From positions 1,859,282-1,923,281 of the forward strand of contig OY282432.1 in assembly GCA_958295985.1 (NCBI GenBank): DNA of 64,000 bases, written 5' to 3'. Under the pieces are notes generated by a model. That model made no database searches, was not told the DNA's origin, and saw only the letters and a list, made by a program, of their open reading frames with translations. Within the stretch, counting starts at the first letter, position 1. Each line of letters begins with the position of its first letter. Made by a program: the position numbers and the translations under genes. The stretch comes from an uncultured Candidatus Binatia bacterium. GTDB lineage: Bacteria; Desulfobacterota; Binatia; UBA9968; JAJDTQ01. Shown here in pieces: positions 25,372 to 32,776 of the stretch.

Positions 25372-26133
25372 CTAATGGATGATCCCGCCGCCTTCCACCA
25401 CCAACAACTGCCCGGTCATGAAGTCGCTGTCGGCGCTGGCGAGAAACAGCGCGGTGCCGGTGACGTCCTCGGGCACCTCGACGCGTTTGAAGGCCCGCCG
25501 GCCGGCGCTGTCGGCCCGTCGCTTGCGGACGTCTTCGGTGACCACCTCTTCGCTCATGGTGGAGCCCGGCGTCATGCAGTTGACGTTGATGTTCCAGTCC
25601 CCCAGTTGGCGCGCCATGACGCGCGTCAGCGCCACGACCCCGCCCTTGGAGCTGGTGTAGTGGGGCATGTTGCTGGTGCCGTTGAGGAAGGTGCCCGACG
25701 CGATGTTGATGATCTTCCCCGACTTCTGGCGCTTCATGACGGGAATGGCCGCGCGGCAGCACATGAACACACCCTTGAGGTTCACCTCCAGGACCCGGTC
25801 CCACTCGTCCAGCGGGCAGTCTTCCACCCGGCCCATCCACATCTTCTGGGTCACGTAGATGGCTGCGTTGTTGAGCAGCACGTCGATGCGGCCGAATCGC
25901 TCGAGGGTTCCGGCCATGAGTCCCTCGATGCTGTCGTATTCGGTGACGTCCGTCGTTCTGGCCCACCCCGCATGACCGGCCCGGTTCAGCTCTTCGGCCA
26001 CGGCTTCGCCCGCTGCGCCGTCGACGTCGGCGATGACCACCTGTGCCCCTTCCCCGGCGAACCGCCTGGCGTAGGCTTTCCCGAGCCCGTGTCCGCCCCC
26101 GGTGATGATGGTGACCTTGTCCTTGAGCCGCAT
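25372..26133 (-). CDS. Short-chain dehydrogenase/reductase (SDR)
   Basis: 253 aa. The classical SDR layout is visible: cofactor loop 'TGGGHGLG' at residues 11-18, 'DVTEYDS' (acidic adenine contact), 'LLNNAAIYV' (NNAG-type) near 90, catalytic Ser in 'NIASGTFLNG' near 145, Tyr/Lys in 'HYTSSKGG' near 158, and a C-terminal 'FMTGQLLVVEGGGIIH'. 'VIADVDG' after beta-2 suggests NAD rather than NADP preference. It oxidises or reduces a hydroxyl/keto compound. The start at 26131-26133 has a weak purine stretch upstream. It converges on the metallophosphoesterase gene and is divergent from the cupin gene. Confidence 0.9.
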   Translation of the reverse strand: MRLKDKVTIITGGGHGLGKAYARRFAGEGAQVVIADVDGAAGEAVAEELNRAGHAGWARTTDVTEYDSIEGLMAGTLERFGRIDVLLNNAAIYVTQKMWMGRVEDCPLDEWDRVLEVNLKGVFMCCRAAIPVMKRQKSGKIINIASGTFLNGTSNMPHYTSSKGGVVALTRVMARQLGDWNINVNCMTPGSTMSEEVVTEDVRKRRADSAGRRAFKRVEVPEDVTGTALFLASADSDFMTGQLLVVEGGGIIH

Positions 26134-26284
26134 GGATGCCTCCCCGTTTGGAATGGCGGCGAGTATAGCACACCGGACGGGGCGATCCTCTGCGGCGCGG
26201 TGCGCCGATTGATCTATCCCTCCCTGCAGGCGTACAAAGGAGGATGCGGCGCCGCCGCGCATTCGGGCACACAGGAGGTTCACC

Positions 26285-26614
26285 GTGCAATTCGTCCGAC
26301 TGTTCACCGGAGACGACGGCCAGTCCCATTTCGAGGATCTGGATACCGGCGCCGGCGGTGGGTTCTTCTTCGAGACCCTGCCGGTGACGGGGCTGGTCCT
26401 GAAGAACGATCCGGCAACTCACCTGGGCGACTTCCACAACGCACCGCGGCGGCAGTACTGCATCACCCTGTCGGGTTCCGCGGAGATCCGGGTCGGCGAC
26501 GGCACGTCGAGGACGTTCGTGGCCGGGGACGTGTTTCTTGCCGAGGATGTCACCGGGCAGGGTCACACGCTGGCGCCGCACAACTGGGCCCGGGCCTTCG
26601 TTCATATCGAGTAG
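26285..26614 (+). CDS. Small cupin-domain protein
   Basis: 109 aa starting with GTG at 26285, with GGAGG six bases upstream. It is a single-domain cupin: 'PRRQYCITLSGSAEIRVGDG' is the first beta-hairpin motif (usual metal His partly replaced, only one clear His upstream in 'LGDFHNAPRRQY') and 'FVAGDVFLAEDVTGQGHTL' the second, with its His retained. Such proteins bind small ligands or act as dioxygenases or isomerases. With a reduced metal set it might be a sensor or a weak enzyme. It is the first gene of a plus-strand run with the VOC protein and E2 gene. Confidence 0.8.
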   Translation: MQFVRLFTGDDGQSHFEDLDTGAGGGFFFETLPVTGLVLKNDPATHLGDFHNAPRRQYCITLSGSAEIRVGDGTSRTFVAGDVFLAEDVTGQGHTLAPHNWARAFVHIE

Positions 26615-26700
26615 GCAGCCGGCATGACCTGATTGCCGCGGCCGGATGCCCGCCGTCCAGTCGGTGATCGGAAAGGACTCCATGGGGAAAGGAGACGAAC

Positions 26701-27213
26701 ATGAGCAGTGAGGAAAGGACGCCGGTCAAGGTCAAGAAGATCGGCCACGTGGTGTTCAACGTAAGCGACCTCGAGCGCAGCACCCGGTTCTGGACGGAGA
26801 TCATGGGATTCAAGGTGTCGGACGTGAACGAGCGGGGCATGGTCTTTCTCCGAAACGCGTCGGACCATCATTCCATTGCGCTTTTTCCGTCCCAGTCCAA
26901 CAAGGGGCAGCCCGAGCCGGATCAGGTGGCGTTCAACCACTGCGCCCTGGAGGTGGGAAGCGTCTCCGAGCTGTTCGAGATCCGCGACTTCCTGAAGGCG
27001 AAGGGGGTGCCTATCCTCTACGAAGGCCGCCGGGGGCCGGGCTGCAACCCGGGCGTGGAGTTCACCGATCCCGACGGCTTTCAAATCGAGCTCTACGCCT
27101 CCATGGACCAGATCGGCTGGGAGGGCGAGAGCCGGCCGGCGGAGCAGTGGTCTCGCGCCAACTCCCTCGAGGAGGTTTTGGAGAAGCCGTTACCCGGCGT
27201 CTCCTACGACTGA
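26701..27213 (+). CDS. Vicinal-oxygen-chelate (VOC) family dioxygenase/lyase-like protein
   Basis: 170 aa with two paired beta-alpha-beta-beta-beta units. 'GHVVFNVSDLERSTRFWTEI' opens the first with a metal-binding His near residue 15, 'NHCALEVGSV' opens the second with a second His near 80, and 'GFQIELYASMD' ends it with the metal-binding Glu near 135. This is the single-metal arrangement of type I extradiol dioxygenases, glyoxalase and fosfomycin-resistance proteins. Length and the 'FTDPDGFQIELY' ending favour a catechol dioxygenase-like role in aromatic catabolism. The ATG at 26701 has GGAGA about ten bases upstream. Confidence 0.8.
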   Translation: MSSEERTPVKVKKIGHVVFNVSDLERSTRFWTEIMGFKVSDVNERGMVFLRNASDHHSIALFPSQSNKGQPEPDQVAFNHCALEVGSVSELFEIRDFLKAKGVPILYEGRRGPGCNPGVEFTDPDGFQIELYASMDQIGWEGESRPAEQWSRANSLEEVLEKPLPGVSYD

Positions 27214-27322
27214 CCGGCCTCAGGCGCGGTAGGGGGCAGGCCCGGCGGCCCGTGGCCGGTTTCCGGTCCGGGTCCGGGAGAGAGTGTCCTGTCCTCCCGA
27301 ATACGTTGAGTCGAGGAACGCG

Positions 27323-28489
27323 ATGGCGGTGGATGTGATCATGCCGGCCATGGGGGCGACCCAGGAAACGGGCCGTCTGGTGCGTTGGCTCAAGCAGGCA
27401 GGGGACTCCGTCATCAAGGGCGAGATGTTGATGGAGGTGGAGACGGACAAGTCCGTGGTGGAGGTCGAGGCGCCGGCGTCCGGAACCCTGGCCCGCGTCA
27501 CCGCGTCCCCGGATGACGATATCCCCGTGGGGCAGACCCTTGCGCTCATCATCGAGCCGGGCGAGGACCTGCCCGGGACGGCGGAACCGCCCATGTCCGT
27601 GCCGCGGCGCAAGGGTGCGGCGTCAGCCCGGAAGGCAAGGCAGTCCGCGGCCCGTGCAGTGGCGGCGCCCGCGGCCGGCCCCGGAACGCGCCGAACCCTC
27701 GCTTCGCCCGCGGCCAGGCGCTTGGCGAAAGAGCGGGGCCTGGATCTCGCCGGTGTCACGGGCACCGGACCGGAAGGCGCGGTGGCGGCGCGGGACGTGC
27801 TGTCCGCAGCCGCTGAAGCCGGCGCCGGAGGGTCCGTCCGGCTCAGCAGCATGCGGCGCGTCATCGGCGAGCGCATGACCTTGAGCAAGCAGACGGCGCC
27901 GCACTTCTACCTCAACATGGACGTGGACATGACCGGCGTCGAGGCGCGGCGCAGCGCGTTGAGGCAGCAGGGGGTCGGGCCGGCGCCGTCCATCAACGAC
28001 TTCATCCTGAAAGCGGTGAGCCGAGCGCTGGCGGAATCGCCGTCCATGAACGCCGCCTGGACCGACGGCGGCGTCCGGCGGTTTCCGAACGTGAATCTCG
28101 GCGTCGCCGTGGCGGTGGAGGAGGGCCTCGTGGTGCCGGTCATCCGGAACGCGGACAGGCTCGGCCTTGAAGAGCTGGCCCGGCGTAGCGCCGAACTGAC
28201 TCGCCGGGCACGGAGCCGCAAGCTGAAACCCGTGGACTACCAGGGCGGTACCTTCACGGTGTCCAACCTCGGCATGTTCGGCGTCGTCAGCTTCGTCGCC
28301 ATCATCAATCCGCCGCAATGCGGCATCCTGGCGGTGGGCCGGGTGGCGCCCCGCGTGGTCCCCGACGGCGACGACATCACGGTCCGCTCCATGATGACCC
28401 TGACCCTGTCCGCCGACCACCGCGTGGTGGACGGCGTTATCGGCGCCCGGTTCCTCCAGCGGGTGCGGAAGCACCTGGAGGAGCTTTAG
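27323..28489 (+). CDS. 2-oxo acid dehydrogenase E2 component (dihydrolipoyl acyltransferase)
   Basis: 388 aa. Domains in order: lipoyl domain (residues 1-78) with lipoylation Lys43 in 'EVETDKSVVEVEAP'; an Ala/Arg-rich linker; peripheral-subunit-binding domain about 122-158 ('LASPAARRLAKERGLDL'); catalytic acyltransferase domain 175-388 ending with 'SADHRVVDGVIGARFL', which carries the active-site His and Asp. It transfers an acyl group from lipoamide to CoA in a pyruvate, branched-chain or acetoin dehydrogenase complex. No E1 or E3 genes are adjacent, so the complex type is unresolved. The start ATG at 27323 follows GAGGAA; an upstream in-frame candidate would add unneeded residues. Confidence 0.88.
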   Translation: MAVDVIMPAMGATQETGRLVRWLKQAGDSVIKGEMLMEVETDKSVVEVEAPASGTLARVTASPDDDIPVGQTLALIIEPGEDLPGTAEPPMSVPRRKGAASARKARQSAARAVAAPAAGPGTRRTLASPAARRLAKERGLDLAGVTGTGPEGAVAARDVLSAAAEAGAGGSVRLSSMRRVIGERMTLSKQTAPHFYLNMDVDMTGVEARRSALRQQGVGPAPSINDFILKAVSRALAESPSMNAAWTDGGVRRFPNVNLGVAVAVEEGLVVPVIRNADRLGLEELARRSAELTRRARSRKLKPVDYQGGTFTVSNLGMFGVVSFVAIINPPQCGILAVGRVAPRVVPDGDDITVRSMMTLTLSADHRVVDGVIGARFLQRVRKHLEEL

Positions 28490-28490
28490 C

Positions 28491-28575
28491 CCGTCATTCC
28501 GAACGGAGCCCGTCATCCCGAGCGGAGCGAAAAATCGCAGCTACGGCGGCGGGACCTTCGCTTTGCTCAGGGTGA
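28491..28575 (+). repeat. Intergenic repeat element with a 19-bp tandem duplication
   Basis: CCGTCATTCCGAACGGAGC (28491-28509) is followed directly by CCGTCATCCCGAGCGGAGC (28510-28528), differing at two positions. The element closes with AGGGTGACAATGG near 28568-28580, roughly complementary to its start. It looks like the dispersed 'GTCATCCCGAGC...GGGTGAC' palindromic intergenic units known from many genomes. It follows the E2 gene and could act as a transcript-end hairpin. Confidence 0.5.
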
Positions 28576-28658
28576 CAATGGAAGGGTCCCGGCCCTGCCG
28601 GAAGCGGAGCATCGGGGGGTAGGTTATGCCTGATTTACTGGCCTGATGGGCTGGGACT

Positions 28659-29753
28659 TCACATCCCCGGCCAGCTCTCCATCGGGTCGGTGGAGCGCAC
28701 CAGGTGCATGCCGGCGGACGCGGCTTCGGTCAAGGTCTGCTCCGCGGCTTCGGTGAAATCGGCGGCGACGGCCCCGTCCTCGTCCCGCACCACCACCGAG
28801 GACGTGCAGTCGGTCATGATGTAGACTTTTTGCGCCAGCGATGGGTTCTCCTGCCGTATCTCTTCCAGCAGGTCCTGCACCGTGCTCTTGACGCAGTGGC
28901 TGGCGGCTTGTCCGGCTACGATCAGCGCGTCCGCCTCCACCAGGGTTCGGTAGAAGCGGACGTTTCTCTCCCCCAGCACACCGCCGTCCCACGTGGTCAG
29001 AACCTCGGGACGCAGCACGGAGTAGTTCTCCGTCAGGTTGTGGGCGCCCTTGATCTCGGCCCAGGACTGCGACACCCGAGCGAGGGAGTGCAGCGTCCGG
29101 GCCTCGTCCACCACCCCTGTGACCGTGTGCCCCGGGCTTCCCACCAGGCAGTGCGGGGGCCAGAGGTAGAGGGTATAGCGGCCCCCGGCCGCCAGTTCCC
29201 GGTTGTAGAAGCGGCACTGCTCCAACAGCCAGTCGTAGCCCTTGTCGGTGAGCCAGGAGGTCATGGACGGGTTGGGGGCGATGTTCTCCTTGAGGACGTT
29301 TCCCAAGGGGTCGGTGTTGATCAGCCGCTTGGCGTCGCGTCCGTCGACCGTGATGAGAGTATGGGGCGAAAGGGGCTCGCCGTGAGAGTCCACCCAGAAC
29401 CAGGGAAAGAAGATCTGGAAGTTGTTGTGGCTGTCCAGGGTGCAGCGGATGTGGGTGATCCGCGCAAGGTTCCGGTAGATGAACTCCGCGATGCGCCGGT
29501 TGTCCTCGACGGCCCCCTGGCCGCTGCGGCCGCCCACGTACAACGTGCCCTCGGGGTGACAGAAGTCGCGCTGGACGTCGATGAGGAGAAGATCGATCCT
29601 CCTGGAATCCGCCGCGGCCGGTCGGACCTCGAACTCTCGCCTGAACCGCTTCGCCTCCTCGAATACCGCCATGCGGTCCGGAGTGTACGAAAAGTCTCCG
29701 GCGTGGCCAGCCTGATAGAACGCCGGCGTCTCCCTGATCTCGCGGGATTCCAT
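28659..29753 (-). CDS. Isochorismatase-like cysteine hydrolase
   Basis: 364 aa if started at ATG 29751-29753, which has GGGAG five bases upstream; ATG at 29763-29765 is an alternative adding four residues. The isochorismatase fold is recognised by 'LLLIDVQRDFCHPEGTLYVG' (catalytic Asp) near residue 60, and 'VAGQAASHCVKSTVQDLL' (catalytic Cys after the cis-peptide) near residue 285. It is much longer than the 180-220 aa norm, with an N-terminal extension of about 50 residues and an insertion between the two motifs, like the larger nicotinamidase-related proteins. It probably cleaves an amide or N-carbamoyl bond. It is convergent with the E2 gene. Confidence 0.82.
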   Translation of the reverse strand: MESREIRETPAFYQAGHAGDFSYTPDRMAVFEEAKRFRREFEVRPAAADSRRIDLLLIDVQRDFCHPEGTLYVGGRSGQGAVEDNRRIAEFIYRNLARITHIRCTLDSHNNFQIFFPWFWVDSHGEPLSPHTLITVDGRDAKRLINTDPLGNVLKENIAPNPSMTSWLTDKGYDWLLEQCRFYNRELAAGGRYTLYLWPPHCLVGSPGHTVTGVVDEARTLHSLARVSQSWAEIKGAHNLTENYSVLRPEVLTTWDGGVLGERNVRFYRTLVEADALIVAGQAASHCVKSTVQDLLEEIRQENPSLAQKVYIMTDCTSSVVVRDEDGAVAADFTEAAEQTLTEAASAGMHLVRSTDPMESWPGM

Positions 29754-29855
29754 GGCGTCTCCCATTGTACCAGGGAGAGGGTCGCGGGCAACCGGCCGGC
29801 GCCGGCCAGTGGCCGGTGTATGGGGAATGCTGGGAAAGGCCGCGTCGCGTCGCGC

Positions 29856-30626
29856 TCAGTAGCGCAATGGATACCACAAGCGGCCGACATGCTCATGGAT
29901 GGCGTAAGCGGAAACTGCGAGGGCGCCCGCGCCAGGCCGGAAGGCGTTGACGCCGGACGAGAAGTTGCCCGTCACCACCGGCGCCGGCGCCACCGTGAGA
30001 CCCTGGCGCTCGAAAGCGCCCACCGCGCGGGACATGTGAGTGGCGTGGGTCACCAGCGCGATGCGCGTGATCCCCGCCTCGGCGAGCAGCGCCGCGCTGT
30101 AGACGGCGTTCTCCGCGGTGTTTCGAGAACGGCTTTCCACGAAAACCGGGGCGATGCCGAAATCGTTCTCGAGCGAGCGCGTCATCAGTTCCGCCTCGGT
30201 CGGCCCGTCGGACAGCCCGAGGCCGCCGGCTACGAGCAGAGGCAGTCCGGTGCGCCGGTGCAAGGATACCGCGTGACGCAGGCGCTCCAGCGTCCAGCCG
30301 GACGCCGTGACGCGGCCGTCGTAGTCGAGCCGGCCGGGGTAGCTTCCCGCGCCCAACACCACGATGGCTCCCACTGCCGAGAGCTCGGTCCCCGGCGACA
30401 AGGCCGGGTGTTCGTACAGGCTCCGCTCCAACGCACCGGCCACCAACGCCGTGCTGAAGGCGTAGAGCGAGGTCACGGCCACGAGCACCACGAGCGCGGC
30501 CACGCGACGCGCGAAGGGGAGCAGCAAAAGACCGAGCAGCGCGAGGATGATATTGCTGCCCGGAGGCACCACCATGCTGCTGAGCACCTTCACGAGGAGA
30601 AACTCGATGGTGCTCATCGATGGCAT
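29856..30626 (-). CDS. YdcF/SanA-like DUF218 membrane protein
   Basis: 256 aa from ATG 30624-30626, with AAAGGGG directly upstream; ATG 30615-30617 is also possible. Two N-terminal hydrophobic segments (residues about 20-37 and 42-62) are followed by a DUF218 domain: 'AIVVLGAGSYPG', 'LPLLVAGGLGL', 'VESRSRNTAENAVYSA' and 'IALVTHATHMSRA'. These are the characteristic blocks of ElyC/YdcF/SanA proteins, which are implicated in cell-envelope integrity and polyprenol-phosphate metabolism. The domain would face the periplasm. It overlaps the remnant small gene upstream by a few bases and may be translated from the same RNA. Confidence 0.82.
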   Translation of the reverse strand: MPSMSTIEFLLVKVLSSMVVPPGSNIILALLGLLLLPFARRVAALVVLVAVTSLYAFSTALVAGALERSLYEHPALSPGTELSAVGAIVVLGAGSYPGRLDYDGRVTASGWTLERLRHAVSLHRRTGLPLLVAGGLGLSDGPTEAELMTRSLENDFGIAPVFVESRSRNTAENAVYSAALLAEAGITRIALVTHATHMSRAVGAFERQGLTVAPAPVVTGNFSSGVNAFRPGAGALAVSAYAIHEHVGRLWYPLRY

Positions 30627-30748
30627 GCCCCTTTGACCCCGGCCCGCTCTTCCGGCATGCCGGCTCGGGTCAACTCCTTCACGAAGGCGTGGGTGTCGAA
30701 CGCGATGGTTCCCATGGGGTCTTGTTGCTGTGAAAATACGGTTTTCAT
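30614..30748 (-). pseudogene. Truncated DUF1640-like small protein
   Basis: A 44-codon frame reads from ATG at 30746-30748 (or ATG 30713-30715) with 'MGTIAFDTHAFVKELTRAGM' and then 'PEERAGVKG' before ending at 30614. That opening is the typical beginning of DUF1640 (CCDC90-like) coiled-coil proteins, whose bodies continue for another 70-150 residues with a long coiled coil and a C-terminal membrane helix. Here it stops right after the first helix and runs into the DUF218 gene's start. I read it as a 5' stump left after deletion. It is too short to be called functional. Confidence 0.5.
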
Positions 30749-30919
30749 GCTTTCGGGGTGGCCGTGCAAGGACCATGAGCGTTTTAGCCTGTCCGTGGGT
30801 TAGAGTCCATTCGGCGCTCGTCCGTTGCTCTCCTCATGGCCCGTTCCAGCCCCGCCGCTCCCTCCAACAACCGGTCCGCGGCTATTGCCCGATACCCGAC
30901 CTGTGACATAAAGGAAGGC

Positions 30920-31777
30920 ATGGCGGCCCGCTGGCTCGAGCTTTTCATCCAGGCCGAAGGCCCGGTGCAGGACCCGATATCCAACTTCCTGGTGGAGCAC
31001 GGCTCCACCGGCCTTGTCTGCGGCGACCGTTCCCTGCGCGCGTTCTTTCCGTACACCCCCGACGATGCGGTCCTCAAGCCCGCGGTCCGGCAGTACCTGC
31101 GCGGGCTACGGGACATCTTCCCCGACTGTTTCGTGGGCCGCACGCGCTGGCGGGTGGTCGCCGAGAAGAACTGGCACGACGCCTGGCGGGACCACTTCAA
31201 GCCGCAGAAGGTCGGCCGGAGGTTGCTGGTGACGCCGCCGTGGATTCCTCCTCCGGAGACGCCCCGCGGCGTGGTCTTCATCGAGCCGGCCATGGCCTTC
31301 GGCACCGGGACCCACGAGACCACACGCTGTTGCCTGGAGTTCATCGAGGAGCTTTGCGCCGGGACCGTGCCGGCCAGAGCCCTCGACGTGGGCACGGGGT
31401 CGGGCATCCTCGCCATCGGCCTGGCCCGGCTCGGGGTTCGCGAGGTGCTGGCGTTGGACAACGATCCCGTGGCGCTCAAGGCGGCCGATGCGAACCTCAA
31501 GCTGAACGGGCTGGACGGCGTGATCACGCTGACCGGCATGAGTCTCGGCCGGGTGCGACGCCGGTTCCCGCTGGTGGTGGCGAACATCATCCTGGAAACC
31601 CTCCTGCCCATGGCCCCTTCCCTCACCCGCTGCGTGGCCGCCCGCGGCGCCCTGATCCTTTCCGGGCTGCTGCGCGCCCAGGCGCCCGCGGTGGTGCGGC
31701 GCTTCGAGGGGTTCCGGCTGGAGCGGCGCAAGGACCGCAACGAGTGGAGCACCCTGCTGCTGCGGAAGCCGCCATGA
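30920..31777 (+). CDS. prmA: Ribosomal protein L11 methyltransferase
   Basis: 285 aa from ATG at 30920, with AAGGAAGG immediately upstream; the longer frame from 30836 has no ribosome binding site. PrmA landmarks: 'RWRVVAEKNWHDAWRDHFKP' in the substrate-recognition domain, 'PAMAFGTGTHETTRCCLEF' (the GTGTHxTT signature) and 'ALDVGTGSGILAIGLARLG' (SAM motif I), followed by 'VVANIILETLLPMAP' with the N-I-(L/I) motif IV. It trimethylates lysines and the N-terminus of L11. It overlaps rsmE by four bases. Confidence 0.93.
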   Translation: MAARWLELFIQAEGPVQDPISNFLVEHGSTGLVCGDRSLRAFFPYTPDDAVLKPAVRQYLRGLRDIFPDCFVGRTRWRVVAEKNWHDAWRDHFKPQKVGRRLLVTPPWIPPPETPRGVVFIEPAMAFGTGTHETTRCCLEFIEELCAGTVPARALDVGTGSGILAIGLARLGVREVLALDNDPVALKAADANLKLNGLDGVITLTGMSLGRVRRRFPLVVANIILETLLPMAPSLTRCVAARGALILSGLLRAQAPAVVRRFEGFRLERRKDRNEWSTLLLRKPP

Positions 31778-32520
31778 GTCTGCCGCGGTTCTTCGTGCCG
31801 CCGGACGCGGTTCGCCACGGCGCCGCGACCGTGCGCGGAGAGGGACTCCTGCACATGCGCAAGGTCCTGCGCCTGCGCCCGGGCGCCCGGGTGTTGCTGT
31901 GGGACGGCGAGGGAACGGAGCATGAGGCCCTCATCCGCGCCTATGAAGCTGGAGTTGCGGCTATGACCGTGGTACGGTCCTATCGCCCGCAACGGGAGTC
32001 GCCGCTGGCCGTCACCCTGGCCCAAGCCGTGGGCAAGGGCGACAAGATGGACTGGATCGTGGAGAAATCCACGGAGTTGGGGGTCGCCCGGGTGGCGCCG
32101 TTCTTTTCGTCGCATACCGTACCGCGGTTCGCCGGCGACAAGGGCCGGAGACGCCGCGAGCGCTGGGAAAAGATTGCGGCCGCGGCTGCCGGACAATGCG
32201 GGCGCATCCGGATCCCGGAAATTCACGACGCCGTCCCGTTCGACGCGGTCCTGGCGGGAGACTGGCAGTGCGAGGCCAGGATGTTATTCTGGGAAGGCTC
32301 GTCGGGCCGGCCGCTGGTTTCTCTCCGAGAAGAGTTGGGGAGCCTGCGCTCCGTGCTCGTGATGGTGGGCCCGGAAGGAGGGTTCAGCGAGGAGGAGGCG
32401 GCCAGGGCCGCGGCCCACGAGTTCCACACGGTCGGGCTCGGCAGGCGCATCCTGCGCACGGAAACCGCGGCAGTGGCCGCGGTCTGCGCCGTGCAGTTGC
32501 TGTGGGGGGATCTGGGGTGA
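31774..32520 (+). CDS. rsmE: 16S rRNA (uracil1498-N3)-methyltransferase RsmE
   Basis: 248 aa; ATG at 31774 overlaps the prmA stop (ATGA). The N-terminal PUA-like domain ends near residue 70, followed by a SPOUT-knot methyltransferase domain: 'TLAQAVGKGDKMDWIVEKST' and 'ELGVARVAPF', 'GPEGGFSEEEAARA' near residue 200 and 'LGRRILRTETAAVAAV' near 225, the two knot signatures of RsmE. It methylates U1498 of 16S rRNA. prmA-rsmE pairs are widespread, which supports both calls. The remaining upstream open frame is prmA in another frame. Confidence 0.95.
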   Translation: MSLPRFFVPPDAVRHGAATVRGEGLLHMRKVLRLRPGARVLLWDGEGTEHEALIRAYEAGVAAMTVVRSYRPQRESPLAVTLAQAVGKGDKMDWIVEKSTELGVARVAPFFSSHTVPRFAGDKGRRRRERWEKIAAAAAGQCGRIRIPEIHDAVPFDAVLAGDWQCEARMLFWEGSSGRPLVSLREELGSLRSVLVMVGPEGGFSEEEAARAAAHEFHTVGLGRRILRTETAAVAAVCAVQLLWGDLG

Positions 32521-32554
32521 GGCGGCAGTCAGTTACGTAGACAGGAGGTTCGTC

Positions 32555-32746
32555 ATGGATGGGCACACCGAGGAAACCCTGCAACGGTTGCTGCGCCGGG
32601 CCGGCCTGGAAATGGCCGAGAGCGATCGCGCGCGCTTCATCCCGATGCTGGAGGCCTATATGGAGAGCCTGGAGAAGCTCCACTCCATCAACCTGGCCGG
32701 CGAGCAGGTCGGCGGGGTCTTCCGGCCGGAATCGTACGAGGACTAA
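32555..32746 (+). CDS. AtzG-like (DUF4089) small subunit of an amidase
   Basis: 63 aa with AGGAGG upstream of ATG 32555. The sequence is helical, with 'TLQRLLRRAGLEMAESDRAR' followed by 'YMESLEKLHSINLAGEQVGG' and the ending 'FRPESYED'. This is the DUF4089 pattern: small GatC-like proteins that pair with an amidase, as AtzG does with AtzE. The next gene, 30 bases downstream, encodes an amidase, which fits a two-subunit hydrolase. The short C-terminal 'FxP...' is the conserved docking tail. Confidence 0.8.
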   Translation: MDGHTEETLQRLLRRAGLEMAESDRARFIPMLEAYMESLEKLHSINLAGEQVGGVFRPESYED

Positions 32747-32776
32747 CGTTCCGCATCTGACGAGCAAGGAGCCGAC

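Noticed and set aside
28491..28575. Possible CRISPR-like repeats
   Set aside because: Only two abutting 19-bp units without spacers; it is a dispersed intergenic repeat.
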